24,111 nucleotides of DNA from JBOFCS01 sp051646185 (GTDB lineage: Bacteria > Actinomycetota > Actinomycetes > Mycobacteriales > Mycobacteriaceae), in assembly GCA_051646185.1 (NCBI GenBank), contig JBOFCS010000083.1:1-24111 (forward strand), in the 5' to 3' direction. Below, piece after piece: positions 14,783-23,075 of the stretch. Position 1 is the stretch's first letter; each line of letters opens with the position of its first letter. The translations under genes and the position numbers were made by a program. The notes under the pieces are model-generated. The model worked only from the letters and a program-made list of their open reading frames with translations, searched no databases and was not told the origin of the DNA.

Positions 14783-15478
14783 TTACGGGGTGCTGGTTGG
14801 TTCAGGTGATTCAGTGGTAGACGGGGTTTGATTGCAATTTTCCTTCCCGCCCGCAGTTAACGCAGAACCAATCCCTTTAGCAAGTGGGGATTCAATTTCG
14901 GCTACTTTCCATTGATCGTTAACTTTGTGCATAGAGAACTTCAGTACATTGGCAGCTCCATTTTCGGCTCCTTTTCCTTCAGGAGATTCTGGATCCGACC
15001 AAGTAGAGTTTTGTTCAATTATTACAATGACATTGATGGTGCCATCCTGTGAACTCTCAACGGAAGTTGATAGCACTGATCCGGTTGAAGTTAATTGCAA
15101 GGTTTTTATTGCTTGCTTCATTGTTTCTGCAGAACAAGTAATTTGAGCTTGAGCATTACCCGTAGTGGCAGCAGTCATATCAGAAAAATAATTATCGATA
15201 GTTGCTGAATTATAGTTAGCAACTAGGGCGCCGTAGCGGCTGGCTGCAGCTATGGCTTGGTCTTGATCTTTATCCGCCCTGTTTTGGGTGAAGTAATGGC
15301 CTGCCGCAAAACCTGCAATAAGTGACACCGGAACAAGGGTCGCGGTAATGATTGTTGAGGACAGGCTAAATTTTTTCTTTCTCAATGGTGTTGAATCAGG
15401 TGCAGTAATGAGTTCAGTATCTGCACTCGTTACTATTTCAGATTCTTCTTTGATTGGTGAGTCGAGTTTTTCAGTCAT
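14783..15478 (-). CDS. Mce-associated membrane protein (Mam/Mas type)
   Basis: A 231-residue protein at the end of the mce operon. It has an acidic cytoplasmic N-terminus, a basic RKKK stop just before a single membrane helix at about residues 40-62 (TIITATLVPVSLIAGFAAG), and an external domain of about 150 residues with a VirB8/NTF2-like pattern. The domain pattern includes a helix with AAASRYGALVANYNSATIDNYF and strands such as TINVIVIIEQNSTW and VLKFSMHKVNDQWKVAEI. A Ser/Thr/Pro-rich tail ends it. Mycobacterial counterparts (Mam proteins, OrfB/LucA group) stabilise Mce transporters. It lies 54 bases after mceF with its own AGAAGG ribosome binding site, and no second copy is present as in mycobacterial operons with two or more. 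Confidence 0.85.
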   Translation of the reverse strand: MTEKLDSPIKEESEIVTSADTELITAPDSTPLRKKKFSLSSTIITATLVPVSLIAGFAAGHYFTQNRADKDQDQAIAAASRYGALVANYNSATIDNYFSDMTAATTGNAQAQITCSAETMKQAIKTLQLTSTGSVLSTSVESSQDGTINVIVIIEQNSTWSDPESPEGKGAENGAANVLKFSMHKVNDQWKVAEIESPLAKGIGSALTAGGKENCNQTPSTTESPEPTSTP

Positions 15479-15532
15479 TACCTTCTTCTTTCCTTAGTTA
15501 TCATCTATGGCCGTTGTTATTTATCACTGTCG

Positions 15533-16684
15533 TTATTTATCTCCCACACGCTCGGTTCCAGTTACTCCGGGTGGAGCGGTAGCGGTATTGTCGCCAGGGG
15601 GACGGGGAGCATTGTGAGCACCGCGTTGCCCGACAAGTGGGTTATCAGAAAAGCAGTACATGTATTTAAGCGGCATATCAGGAGTTTTAACTTCAGGCGG
15701 ACCAGCAGGGTTTAGGTATTCGCAGGAGGGTCTAGGTAGTAAATCTGCCTCAATATGGAAAGCGCCATCGTAGACCACAGATCCGTAAGCATAAAGCCCC
15801 CTTTGGGCGCTCGGTGCTAGTAAACGTAATGCAGGGGATCGCATTTGAGTTTGAAAAGCTATTTTACCCAAGGTTTTCAGTAAATCACCGGTAGCGGATC
15901 TGTTCTGACCTATGGCATTTCTGGTAGTTTGCAAATAGTTGGGGGTAAGATCAAAAAGTTTTCTTAGTTCAGAATCAGCCGCTGAAATCTGTTCGGCAAA
16001 AGTGTTGGTATTATCGCTAAATCGAAGAAAACCGGGCTCTAATTCGGTGAATAAGGATAAGGTTTGGCGAGCAGACCTGATAAGAGCGGTAGTTTCGGGA
16101 GTAATAGAGTTTAATCCAGTCACTAAAGTATCTGCCGCATTAATTATGGTGACAAGCTGATCGGCTCCGCCACTAAGGGCTAGATTGATTTCATGGAGAA
16201 CCGATCCTATTTTTATGGGGTCAAGTTGCTCTAAAGCAGCGGTGAGATGCGTGAGTGTTTGTGAAAAGGGTATGGGTATTGTTGTCTTCGTTTTATCCAG
16301 TACTGAACCATCTTTAAGAAATCCTTCAGTTTCTGACTGAGGGATAATATCTACGTATTGTTCCCCTGCAGCGGATAGGTTCGCTACTCGAATCAGACTA
16401 TCGGTAGGGATAGCATATTGTGATTCAAGCTTTAAGTCTGCACGCACGCCCTCATCTGTAAGCTGAATGGAATCTACTGCACCCACGCGGCTGCCCCGGT
16501 AAGTAACGTCACTATCTATCTGCATACCACCTGAAGCTTCAAGATTTATTGAAACAATGTATGTTTTTCGAAAGGGGTTAAGCTCAAGAGCATCAAAAGT
16601 TAAGTAGCTCAGTCCAATAGCGAGCATGGCGATCAATGCAGTGTTGGAAAGCCCAATTTTATGTGAGCGAATGAATGTCATCAT
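15533..16684 (-). CDS. mceF: Mce family protein, sixth of operon (MceF)
   Basis: A 383-residue secreted or anchored component of the Mce lipid importer. A single N-terminal helix (about residues 12-30) anchors it in the membrane. The MCE (MlaD) domain runs from about 42 to 117, including the core SDVTYRGSRVGAVDSIQL and AAGEQYVDIIP. A long helical region with heptad-like spacing follows to about residue 290, proposed in this family to build the hydrophobic tunnel across the periplasm. The tail is rich in Pro and Gly with two cysteines. Its ATG overlaps the TGA of mceE (16681-16684), so the two are translationally coupled. The last codons lie in a 16-base tandem duplication running past the stop. 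Confidence 0.93.
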   Translation of the reverse strand: MMTFIRSHKIGLSNTALIAMLAIGLSYLTFDALELNPFRKTYIVSINLEASGGMQIDSDVTYRGSRVGAVDSIQLTDEGVRADLKLESQYAIPTDSLIRVANLSAAGEQYVDIIPQSETEGFLKDGSVLDKTKTTIPIPFSQTLTHLTAALEQLDPIKIGSVLHEINLALSGGADQLVTIINAADTLVTGLNSITPETTALIRSARQTLSLFTELEPGFLRFSDNTNTFAEQISAADSELRKLFDLTPNYLQTTRNAIGQNRSATGDLLKTLGKIAFQTQMRSPALRLLAPSAQRGLYAYGSVVYDGAFHIEADLLPRPSCEYLNPAGPPEVKTPDMPLKYMYCFSDNPLVGQRGAHNAPRPPGDNTATAPPGVTGTERVGDK

Positions 16685-17820
16685 TTTACTGCTCCGGAAT
16701 TTGTGGATTGATTATTCTCAACGGAAGGCGTTGGACTAACACCATTTCCAGTAATTCGTGCCCACACTCGATTAAGAGTATCTACTAAGGAAGTTCCTAG
16801 CAATCCAAGATCAGTAAAATTCCACCAGCGACTTCCGGGATCAAAAGTAGCCGGTAGGTCTAAGGAGCTTACTCTGACATAGAGTGCCAAATAATCGCTC
16901 TTGGCACTGGTTAACATTCTATTGCCAAAGCTAGATAACTCGGTAAAAGCAGGTAGCAATCGTGAATCTAAATCAGTTAAATAATGTGATAGTTGACTAT
17001 TTTGACTGATAAGATGCGTTAATTCAGGTGAAGTTTGAGCAATTAACTCTGATATTTGTTCTGAGGCAGTACCGGCAGAAGTCAGCGCAGTTACTAACTC
17101 ATTGGTCGTATTTGCAAGTGTTAAAATTGCTGGTCCAGTGGCTTTCAAAATTTGGTTGATCTCATTGTTGCGCTTTGCTAATTCCACAGAAGAGTGCGTA
17201 AACTCTTCTAAAATCCTGTTAATATTCTTAGTGTTAGCGTTAAGAGAACTTGTAATAGAAGTGACTTTAACAATTAAATCATGTATGTTAGAAGGATTTT
17301 GGGAGGTTATAGCGTTCAGTTCACTGACAATAGTTTGAATTTGTGCAAGACTGCTACCACTAACAACCGTTGCTATTGAGGACAGTACTTCTTCGACACT
17401 AGCTCCAGTAGAAGTATGTTCCAGTGCAATAGTATCTCCATCAGTCAGTAGGGCCTTGGTTGTACTTTGGGTTGGCAGCAGGAGTGAGACATAAACATCA
17501 CCGAGAGGGGTTGCTTGTCTTAGCTCAGCTCTAATATCTTGGGGCAGTGAAATATCTTGGCTTATTTTAAGCTCTACATCTGCGATGTAGTTAGTTGTGG
17601 TGATTGCGCTAACCTCGCCAACCTGACCGCCGTTGAGTTTTACTTGAGCTTTACTGGGCAGGTTCAAGGCATCAGAAAATAATGCGTGAATCGTAACCGT
17701 ATCTCCTGCTATTCCTTTGGAGGGCAGCGGAATATTCTCTACGGTCATCGAGCAGGAGGCAATGGTAGTGCCTAGTAAAAAATAGCAGAAGCTATGTAAA
17801 AAGTATGTTCGAATTTTCAT
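16681..17820 (-). CDS. mceE: Mce family lipoprotein, fifth of operon (MceE)
   Basis: A 379-residue MCE protein that is the usual lipoprotein of the operon, corresponding to LprK in mycobacterial mce1. The signal peptide ends in the lipobox IASC with C23 as the lipidated residue. The MCE domain covers about residues 41-115, with LNLPSKAQVKLNGGQVGEVSAI and TPLGDVYVSLLLP. A helical tunnel-forming region follows to about residue 310. The C-terminal part contains DLPATFDPGSRWWNFTDLG and a Ser/Asn-rich end. The start ATG overlaps the stop of mceD (ATGA at 17817-17820), and its own stop overlaps mceF in the same way. Confidence 0.93.
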   Translation of the reverse strand: MKIRTYFLHSFCYFLLGTTIASCSMTVENIPLPSKGIAGDTVTIHALFSDALNLPSKAQVKLNGGQVGEVSAITTTNYIADVELKISQDISLPQDIRAELRQATPLGDVYVSLLLPTQSTTKALLTDGDTIALEHTSTGASVEEVLSSIATVVSGSSLAQIQTIVSELNAITSQNPSNIHDLIVKVTSITSSLNANTKNINRILEEFTHSSVELAKRNNEINQILKATGPAILTLANTTNELVTALTSAGTASEQISELIAQTSPELTHLISQNSQLSHYLTDLDSRLLPAFTELSSFGNRMLTSAKSDYLALYVRVSSLDLPATFDPGSRWWNFTDLGLLGTSLVDTLNRVWARITGNGVSPTPSVENNQSTNSGAVK

Positions 17821-18950
17821 AGATTTCCCAAACCTAGTAGAAGCGCGGTGATGCCAAGATCTGGTCCGAAGTCAATAAGTCTGCCGCTTCGGCAACCTTC
17901 TGAACGCATTAGGAGGCTTTCACAAACATTGTTGAGCAAGTCAGTGTCAAGCAGAGATTTATCTGTAAGAAAGTGGATGCGTAATCGGCGGGTCAAAGGA
18001 TCAACGGCATTTTCCATATTTTGGAATAGCAAGGGCGCTACATCAATAATTTCCGTTAATTCACGAGATCGTGATTTGAACATATCTAAAGTGGTGTTGA
18101 GATTCTTTGTGGAGCTGCCAAGTTTATCTTTGTTGACTAGTAAGAGATCTGAAATTTGAGAGGTTAAAGCATTAATATTCGCTACAGCCTGAGATATTTC
18201 AGGAGCAATGTTTTTTGACAGAGTTGATGCGTCAGCAAGAGCTGTAGTGAATTCAGAAATTTGCTGATTATTCGCTGCTGCAAGAGAAGACAACTTACTA
18301 AGGTGAGTGATAAGAGATTTTAAGTCCTCACTAGAGGTTGCCCCAGTTTTTAGTGCTTCTGACAACATACTTAGGGTTTGCTGAATGTCCTTACCGTTAC
18401 CGGCAAGGACATTATCGGTAACGGTCAAAGCTTGGTCAAGAGGTTTTTGTGCATTCTGAGCACTAAAGGCAACCGAAAGTTCGTCGAGTGAAGCAATCAG
18501 TCTATCGGTATCAACGGGTGTTTTTGTTCGAGTCAATGGGACGTGAGAGCCGTCAGTTAGTTTAGGTCCAGATGAGTAGGCGGGAGTAAGTTCGATATGT
18601 CTGTCGGTGACTACCGAGGGAGCGACAGATACAACAAAAACATTCGAAGGAACATCGACATCAGAATTTATTGACAACTTAACGAGTGCAGAGTTGGCTC
18701 GTGGTTCGATGCTGGTAATTTTTCCTATCGCGATGCCTAATACCGATACGTCGTTTCCGATATAAAGTCCAGAGACATTATCAAACTCAGCTGATACTTC
18801 AAAAGTGTTTGTGAAGGGGTTTTTTCCCGAGGAAAGATTATTTATTGAAGAACAGCTTGTCGCTAGGAGACAAGCTGTGAGAATTGCCAGTGGCAGAGCA
18901 AGGGCAAATTTATGGCTTCGAATGAACGTCGAAAATAAGTGGAAGATCAT
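17817..18950 (-). CDS. mceD: Mce family protein, fourth of operon (MceD), predicted lipoprotein
   Basis: A 377-residue MCE protein. The open frame reaches 18980, but ATG 18950 gives the same ATGA overlap with the preceding stop (mceC, TGA 18949-18947) as the other mce junctions and places a standard signal peptide, so it is chosen; ATG 18956 is also possible. The N-terminus has RSHK and a hydrophobic core, then LTAC (C27) and LATSC (C33), both acceptable lipoboxes, so this is probably a lipoprotein, which is not usual for mycobacterial MceD. The MCE domain is at about residues 48-125, with GLYIGNDVSVLGIAIGKITSI. A long helical region follows, and the C-terminus has two cysteines near NNVCESLLMRSEGC. 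Confidence 0.9.
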   Translation of the reverse strand: MIFHLFSTFIRSHKFALALPLAILTACLLATSCSSINNLSSGKNPFTNTFEVSAEFDNVSGLYIGNDVSVLGIAIGKITSIEPRANSALVKLSINSDVDVPSNVFVVSVAPSVVTDRHIELTPAYSSGPKLTDGSHVPLTRTKTPVDTDRLIASLDELSVAFSAQNAQKPLDQALTVTDNVLAGNGKDIQQTLSMLSEALKTGATSSEDLKSLITHLSKLSSLAAANNQQISEFTTALADASTLSKNIAPEISQAVANINALTSQISDLLLVNKDKLGSSTKNLNTTLDMFKSRSRELTEIIDVAPLLFQNMENAVDPLTRRLRIHFLTDKSLLDTDLLNNVCESLLMRSEGCRSGRLIDFGPDLGITALLLGLGNL

Positions 18951-19957
18951 TGGCATGGTCCAATCAAGGCAAGGCGGCAAAGTAAACTGTCGGGAACTAT
19001 CGAACTTCCCAAGAAGGCATCCATATAGTTTCCATTCCCGTTGGCATTAGCCATTTGTCGTGCAAAGACGGTAAAAGTCTCAAATGCCAGGGATATTTTC
19101 GAATTGGTATTTACTAATCCGGCATTGAGTAAATCTAATTGGGTAATAAGTTCTGTCAGTTGCCCTGAATCCTCAGTGAATAGACCGCGTAGTTCGTTGC
19201 TCAGTGAATTTATTGTGGTAAGTGCTTGGGTGATTATCATTTGCTCACGATTGAGTTTCTGAGCTAGTTGCTGGCCTTGGCGGACAAGTATCCCTATAGC
19301 ATTTACATTCTGATTCAGAATTGCACTGACCGCTGCTGCTTCTTTAATGAGGTTGTTAACCTGCTCTTTTCGAGTATTAATGACATCTGATAGTCGGGAT
19401 ATGGAGGTTAGTGCCTCGGGGACCAAGGTTGGAGTATCTCTAAATTGTGCAGAAAGTGCGTCAAGACTATTACGCAAAGAATTTGAATCGATATCTTCGA
19501 GTACTGGAGTTCCGGTATCAATCAGTTGAGATAGGTCAAATGGTACCGAGGAGTTAGTGAGTGAAATATGGTTATTAAGGAGACTTCCAGTACCTTCAGG
19601 CTTTAATTCAATATAGCGAGTGCCAAGTATAGTGGATAGGCGAATAGCGGCTTTTGAATTGCCACCTAGTTCAGCTGAATTACTAATTTGCATCGCAATC
19701 TGAACATGATCACCTTGTAATGTAGCCCTGGTTACGGTACCAATATCAACACCAGCAATGCGAACTTTATCGCCGGGTTTCACCCCGGAAGCCTGGAGAA
19801 AATCGGCAGTAATGGTTTTAGAATCGACCCCTGATTGGGTGAAGAGCACCGTACCTAGTAACAAGCTGACTATGATTAGGCAAGACAATATGCCAGTCCA
19901 AAAATACTTAAAATTATTGTTAATCAATACTTTAAAGCTAGTAAAGACATGCTTCAT
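18947..19957 (-). CDS. mceC: Mce family protein, third of operon (MceC)
   Basis: A 336-residue MCE protein, the shortest of the six. One membrane helix lies at about residues 20-40. The MCE domain is at about 48-122, with SGVKPGDKVRIAGVDIGTVTRATL and STILGTRYIELKPEG, the family's most regular form. The helical region spans about 150-300. The C-terminus lacks the long Pro-rich tail often seen in MceC of mycobacteria and ends with two cysteines (SLLCRLALIGPCQ). The start overlaps the mceB stop as ATGA (19954-19957). Permease and ATPase genes are shared with the other Mce subunits, so it works only as part of the complex. Confidence 0.93.
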   Translation of the reverse strand: MKHVFTSFKVLINNNFKYFWTGILSCLIIVSLLLGTVLFTQSGVDSKTITADFLQASGVKPGDKVRIAGVDIGTVTRATLQGDHVQIAMQISNSAELGGNSKAAIRLSTILGTRYIELKPEGTGSLLNNHISLTNSSVPFDLSQLIDTGTPVLEDIDSNSLRNSLDALSAQFRDTPTLVPEALTSISRLSDVINTRKEQVNNLIKEAAAVSAILNQNVNAIGILVRQGQQLAQKLNREQMIITQALTTINSLSNELRGLFTEDSGQLTELITQLDLLNAGLVNTNSKISLAFETFTVFARQMANANGNGNYMDAFLGSSIVPDSLLCRLALIGPCQ

Positions 19958-20985
19958 GGTCTACAGACCTCCGAATGTGATGTACCAACAAGTCGTGAAA
20001 TAACATCGGGGGGAAATAACAATCCGTATAAGCTAATATCCAAGTCGCAGGCGTAGAGGCTCCAGTAGGATCCTTGACTGGTTGTTTTTGCATATGCACT
20101 GTAGCCGTTAGTAATCCCAGGCAAGGCTGCGGCTAGTAGGGAACTATCACGGTTTATGAAACTAGTAACTCGTTTCAGATCGTAAAATGTTGAGTTTAGG
20201 GTTGGCCGTGTTTCGCTAAGAATCTTTGTAAGTTCTTCTGATACTTGGGAAGTAGAAACTAGTGATAGACCAAGTTCAGCGCTGCTGGTGTTAAGGTTAG
20301 TCACCAGAGCAGCTAAGGAGGTTAACAGCGTTGTAGTATTTTCTGACTGTTTGTTGATAGTTCCAAGTACAGAGGTCAAGTTATTAATAAGCTCGCCAAT
20401 AAGTATGTCCTTATCAGAAATTGAATTAGCTAAGGCGCTGGTTTGTACTAAAAGATTAGTTAAGGATATGCCGTCTCCTTGTAGGGACATGACGATACTC
20501 TGTGAAAGTTTATTTACCTGTTCAGGATTAAGAGTAGAAAAAAGTGGCTGAAATCCGTTGAGCAAGTCTGTTACGTCAAAGCTTGGTTGAGTTCGGTTAA
20601 CCGCGATGGTTATGTGCGGATTTTGAATCTCAGCTTCATTTACTGTGTTATCGAGATACAAAGCAAGATATCTTTGACCTGCCAGGTTTTGGTAGCGAAT
20701 AGCAGCACCGGTATTTGTATAAACACTCTGGTTAGATCTGACCCGAAATTTTACTTCAGCTTGTGCACCGCTGAGCTTTACACTACTAACTCGACCTATT
20801 CTCACTCCAGCCATCCGGACGTCATCACCGGCATGTAATCCAGACGCATCAGTAAACTGAGCTGAAAACTCGATGGAATCGCCACCAACTGGTTTAGCTA
20901 AGGTGGACCATATTATGAAAGTGGTTGAAAGAGATAAGATAATAAAAATTACAAATCCAGATAGTGGACGACGTAAATCTCTCAT
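19954..20985 (-). CDS. mceB: Mce family protein, second of operon (MceB)
   Basis: A 343-residue MCE protein. Basic residues at the start (RDLRRP) precede one membrane helix at about 9-29. The MCE domain covers about residues 38-112, with SGLHAGDDVRMAGVRIGRVSSV and LAGQRYLALYLDN. A helical region rich in Leu, Ser and Thr follows from about 130 to 270, the part thought to contribute to the lipid tunnel. The C-terminal piece has an aromatic stretch and a cysteine pair. Its ATG overlaps the mceA stop as ATGA (20982-20985). Confidence 0.93.
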   Translation of the reverse strand: MRDLRRPLSGFVIFIILSLSTTFIIWSTLAKPVGGDSIEFSAQFTDASGLHAGDDVRMAGVRIGRVSSVKLSGAQAEVKFRVRSNQSVYTNTGAAIRYQNLAGQRYLALYLDNTVNEAEIQNPHITIAVNRTQPSFDVTDLLNGFQPLFSTLNPEQVNKLSQSIVMSLQGDGISLTNLLVQTSALANSISDKDILIGELINNLTSVLGTINKQSENTTTLLTSLAALVTNLNTSSAELGLSLVSTSQVSEELTKILSETRPTLNSTFYDLKRVTSFINRDSSLLAAALPGITNGYSAYAKTTSQGSYWSLYACDLDISLYGLLFPPDVISRLVGTSHSEVCRP

Positions 20986-22208
20986 TTACCTTCATCCTTA
21001 CTGAGCAGAAGTGTTTTTCCACGTAGTGTTGGTCCAAGTTGCAATGCCTGAAGAGCCGTTATCTGTTGGTTCAGTAATAAATTAAGTATCTTTCGTTCAG
21101 AACTGCTACCTATCCCTCCAAGGTTTCCGCCACGAAAACTTGATTCACTTTTTTTTGCGGTAGCGTTAACACAGTTAGGTCCAGACATTTCACCATAACG
21201 AGGACAATCCTCTGCGGTGTATTGTCGAAAAGGAGTTAGGGAGAGATGAGCATCTGCTATAAATGTACCGTTGGGAGAGGCTCCCCAAGAACCCTTAGTT
21301 TTTTCAGCGATGTATCTTGCGGAATCAATTGCTGGTGATATCGATTCAGCACTTGAGTTTAATGCTGTCACAGTTATATTTAAATTACGGATGAGATTAA
21401 TTCCGCCTTGAAGATTAGGCTTTAGTGCTCCAGTTGTGGCCTCAAATGCAGCACCTGCGGTAGTGAGTAATTCAGATATTTGGTTGCTTTTTTCAGCTAT
21501 CATTGTGCTAGTACTAAGGGTTTGTTGGAGAGCATCAATAATTTCAGGTGCAGACGTTGACATGCTTTTGATGGCGTTTTCGAAACGCTCTAAATCGACA
21601 GTAAGATTAGGTATTTCGTTATCAATAGCTTCTAGATAGGCGTTGAGTTGGGTAGTTATCTCACCAATTTTCGATCCACGACCTTCAAGTGTTGTTGCGA
21701 TTACTGATAACATGCTACTTGCTTTTCTTGGGTCAATAGAACGAAAAATATGAGCCAAAGTTGTTGTTGCGGTTTGAAGTGCAACAGCTTCTTCTGAAGT
21801 ATCTGCTTGAATAACTGATCCTTCAACTAATTTTGTTGTTCCATTGCCAAGGAACTCAATAGCGGCAACTCCAAAAACATTTCCTGGAATAACCCTTGCC
21901 CTAACTTGCTGGGGTATCTGATCAATCATGCCAGATTTTAAACTGATACGTACTTTATTATTTTTCCCGTTGTTAAGTACTGAAGATACCGAGCCCACGA
22001 TTACTCCTCGGTATTTGACATCCGCTTTTGGCTGGAGCCCATCGCTTATGTTGGGTAGTTCTGCTGTCACTTCTATTTTTTCATCAAGCTTTCCGGTATA
22101 TCGTGCCCATAACACTGTAGAGAGCAGAGAAAAAATAGCGATAAGACCGATACCGCGTATAAATAAGGCTTTTTTTGAGGGTCCTCGCCCTGAAAGATCT
22201 TGGTACAT
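20982..22208 (-). CDS. mceA: Mce family protein, first of operon (MceA)
   Basis: The 408-residue founding member of the Mce hetero-assembly, which carries lipid substrates (fatty acids, sterols or mycolates in characterised mycobacterial operons) from the outer envelope to the YrbE permease. One membrane helix lies at about residues 17-34. The MCE domain is at about 46-122, with DGLQPKADVKYRGVIVGSVSSV and PGNVFGVAAIEFLG. A helical region follows to about 310, and then an MceA-type tail with CPRYGEMSGPNC. The start ATG is six bases after the yrbEB stop, with an AGGA ribosome binding site inside the end of that gene. Which lipid it moves cannot be told from sequence. Confidence 0.94.
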   Translation of the reverse strand: MYQDLSGRGPSKKALFIRGIGLIAIFSLLSTVLWARYTGKLDEKIEVTAELPNISDGLQPKADVKYRGVIVGSVSSVLNNGKNNKVRISLKSGMIDQIPQQVRARVIPGNVFGVAAIEFLGNGTTKLVEGSVIQADTSEEAVALQTATTTLAHIFRSIDPRKASSMLSVIATTLEGRGSKIGEITTQLNAYLEAIDNEIPNLTVDLERFENAIKSMSTSAPEIIDALQQTLSTSTMIAEKSNQISELLTTAGAAFEATTGALKPNLQGGINLIRNLNITVTALNSSAESISPAIDSARYIAEKTKGSWGASPNGTFIADAHLSLTPFRQYTAEDCPRYGEMSGPNCVNATAKKSESSFRGGNLGGIGSSSERKILNLLLNQQITALQALQLGPTLRGKTLLLSKDEGK

Positions 22209-22214
22209 AGTGTC

Positions 22215-23075
22215 CTACCCAGAAATCCGAACGCCAGAATCGGCGCCCCACATGGCTAAAGTCAATAGCGTATTTACAATGACAACTGTGATGATCGAAG
22301 CCCTTATCGCTTTGCCAGCTGCCACCCCAACGCCTTGAGGTCCACCGTGAGCATAAAACCCGTAGTAGCATTGAAGTAATGTTGTGATCATGACAAAAAA
22401 TATGGCTTTACCAAAAGAGTAAAATACGTCTGTTGATGTTAAGAATGTCGAAAAGTAATGGTCGTAAGTTCCCACAGACCCTCCACCTTTAATTGTGTAA
22501 ACAATTCTGGCAGCAATGTAATTCATTGATAAACCAAGAGCATATAGCGGACCGATAGCAAGAATTGAAGCAGTTAGCCGAGTAGAAATTAAAAAGGGAA
22601 GAGGTTCCACCGCTTGTACTTCCAGAGCGTCAATTTCTTCTGACACTCGCATAGCACCGATTTGCGCTGTGAAACGGCACCCTGCTTGAGCTGCGAAGGC
22701 TATGGCCGCTATCAATGGCCCAAGCTCACGAGTAGATCCAAATGCAGACACGATCCCGGTTAAAGGGGCAATTCCGAGAAGGTTCAGTGCTGATAAACCT
22801 TCGAGCCCAAGAGTGAGACCGGCAAAAGCTCCAAGCAGAATCATTACGCCAATAGTTCCTCCGCCCACAACAATTGATCCGTTGCCCCACGTGACATCTA
22901 AGAGTAAGCGCCATACCTCTTTTCGATAGCGCTTTAAAGCAAAAGGGATTGAGCGGATTGCGTGGATAGCAAAAGTTGACTGATGCCCAAGTACTAAAAA
23001 GATATTTTGGGAATGCCGGAATCGTGATATAAGGATTCGAGATATAGATAATTTTGTTGAAGTGAGGTTGGGCAT
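22215..23075 (-). CDS. yrbEB: Mce-linked YrbE/MlaE-type permease B
   Basis: The 286-residue permease is the second of the pair forming the membrane core of the Mce transporter. About five or six hydrophobic segments run from residue 55 to the end. The MlaE signature is clear: RELGPLIAAIAFAAQAGCRFTAQIGAM leading into VSEEIDALEVQAVEPLPFL, the region where the cytoplasmic ATPase is expected to dock. A hydrophilic N-terminus of about 45 residues precedes it. ATG 23075 shares one base with the TAA of yrbEA (TAATG), so the two are tightly coupled, as expected for a heterodimer. No ATPase gene is adjacent, so it presumably uses an Mlk/MceG ATPase encoded elsewhere. Confidence 0.93.
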   Translation of the reverse strand: MPNLTSTKLSISRILISRFRHSQNIFLVLGHQSTFAIHAIRSIPFALKRYRKEVWRLLLDVTWGNGSIVVGGGTIGVMILLGAFAGLTLGLEGLSALNLLGIAPLTGIVSAFGSTRELGPLIAAIAFAAQAGCRFTAQIGAMRVSEEIDALEVQAVEPLPFLISTRLTASILAIGPLYALGLSMNYIAARIVYTIKGGGSVGTYDHYFSTFLTSTDVFYSFGKAIFFVMITTLLQCYYGFYAHGGPQGVGVAAGKAIRASIITVVIVNTLLTLAMWGADSGVRISG

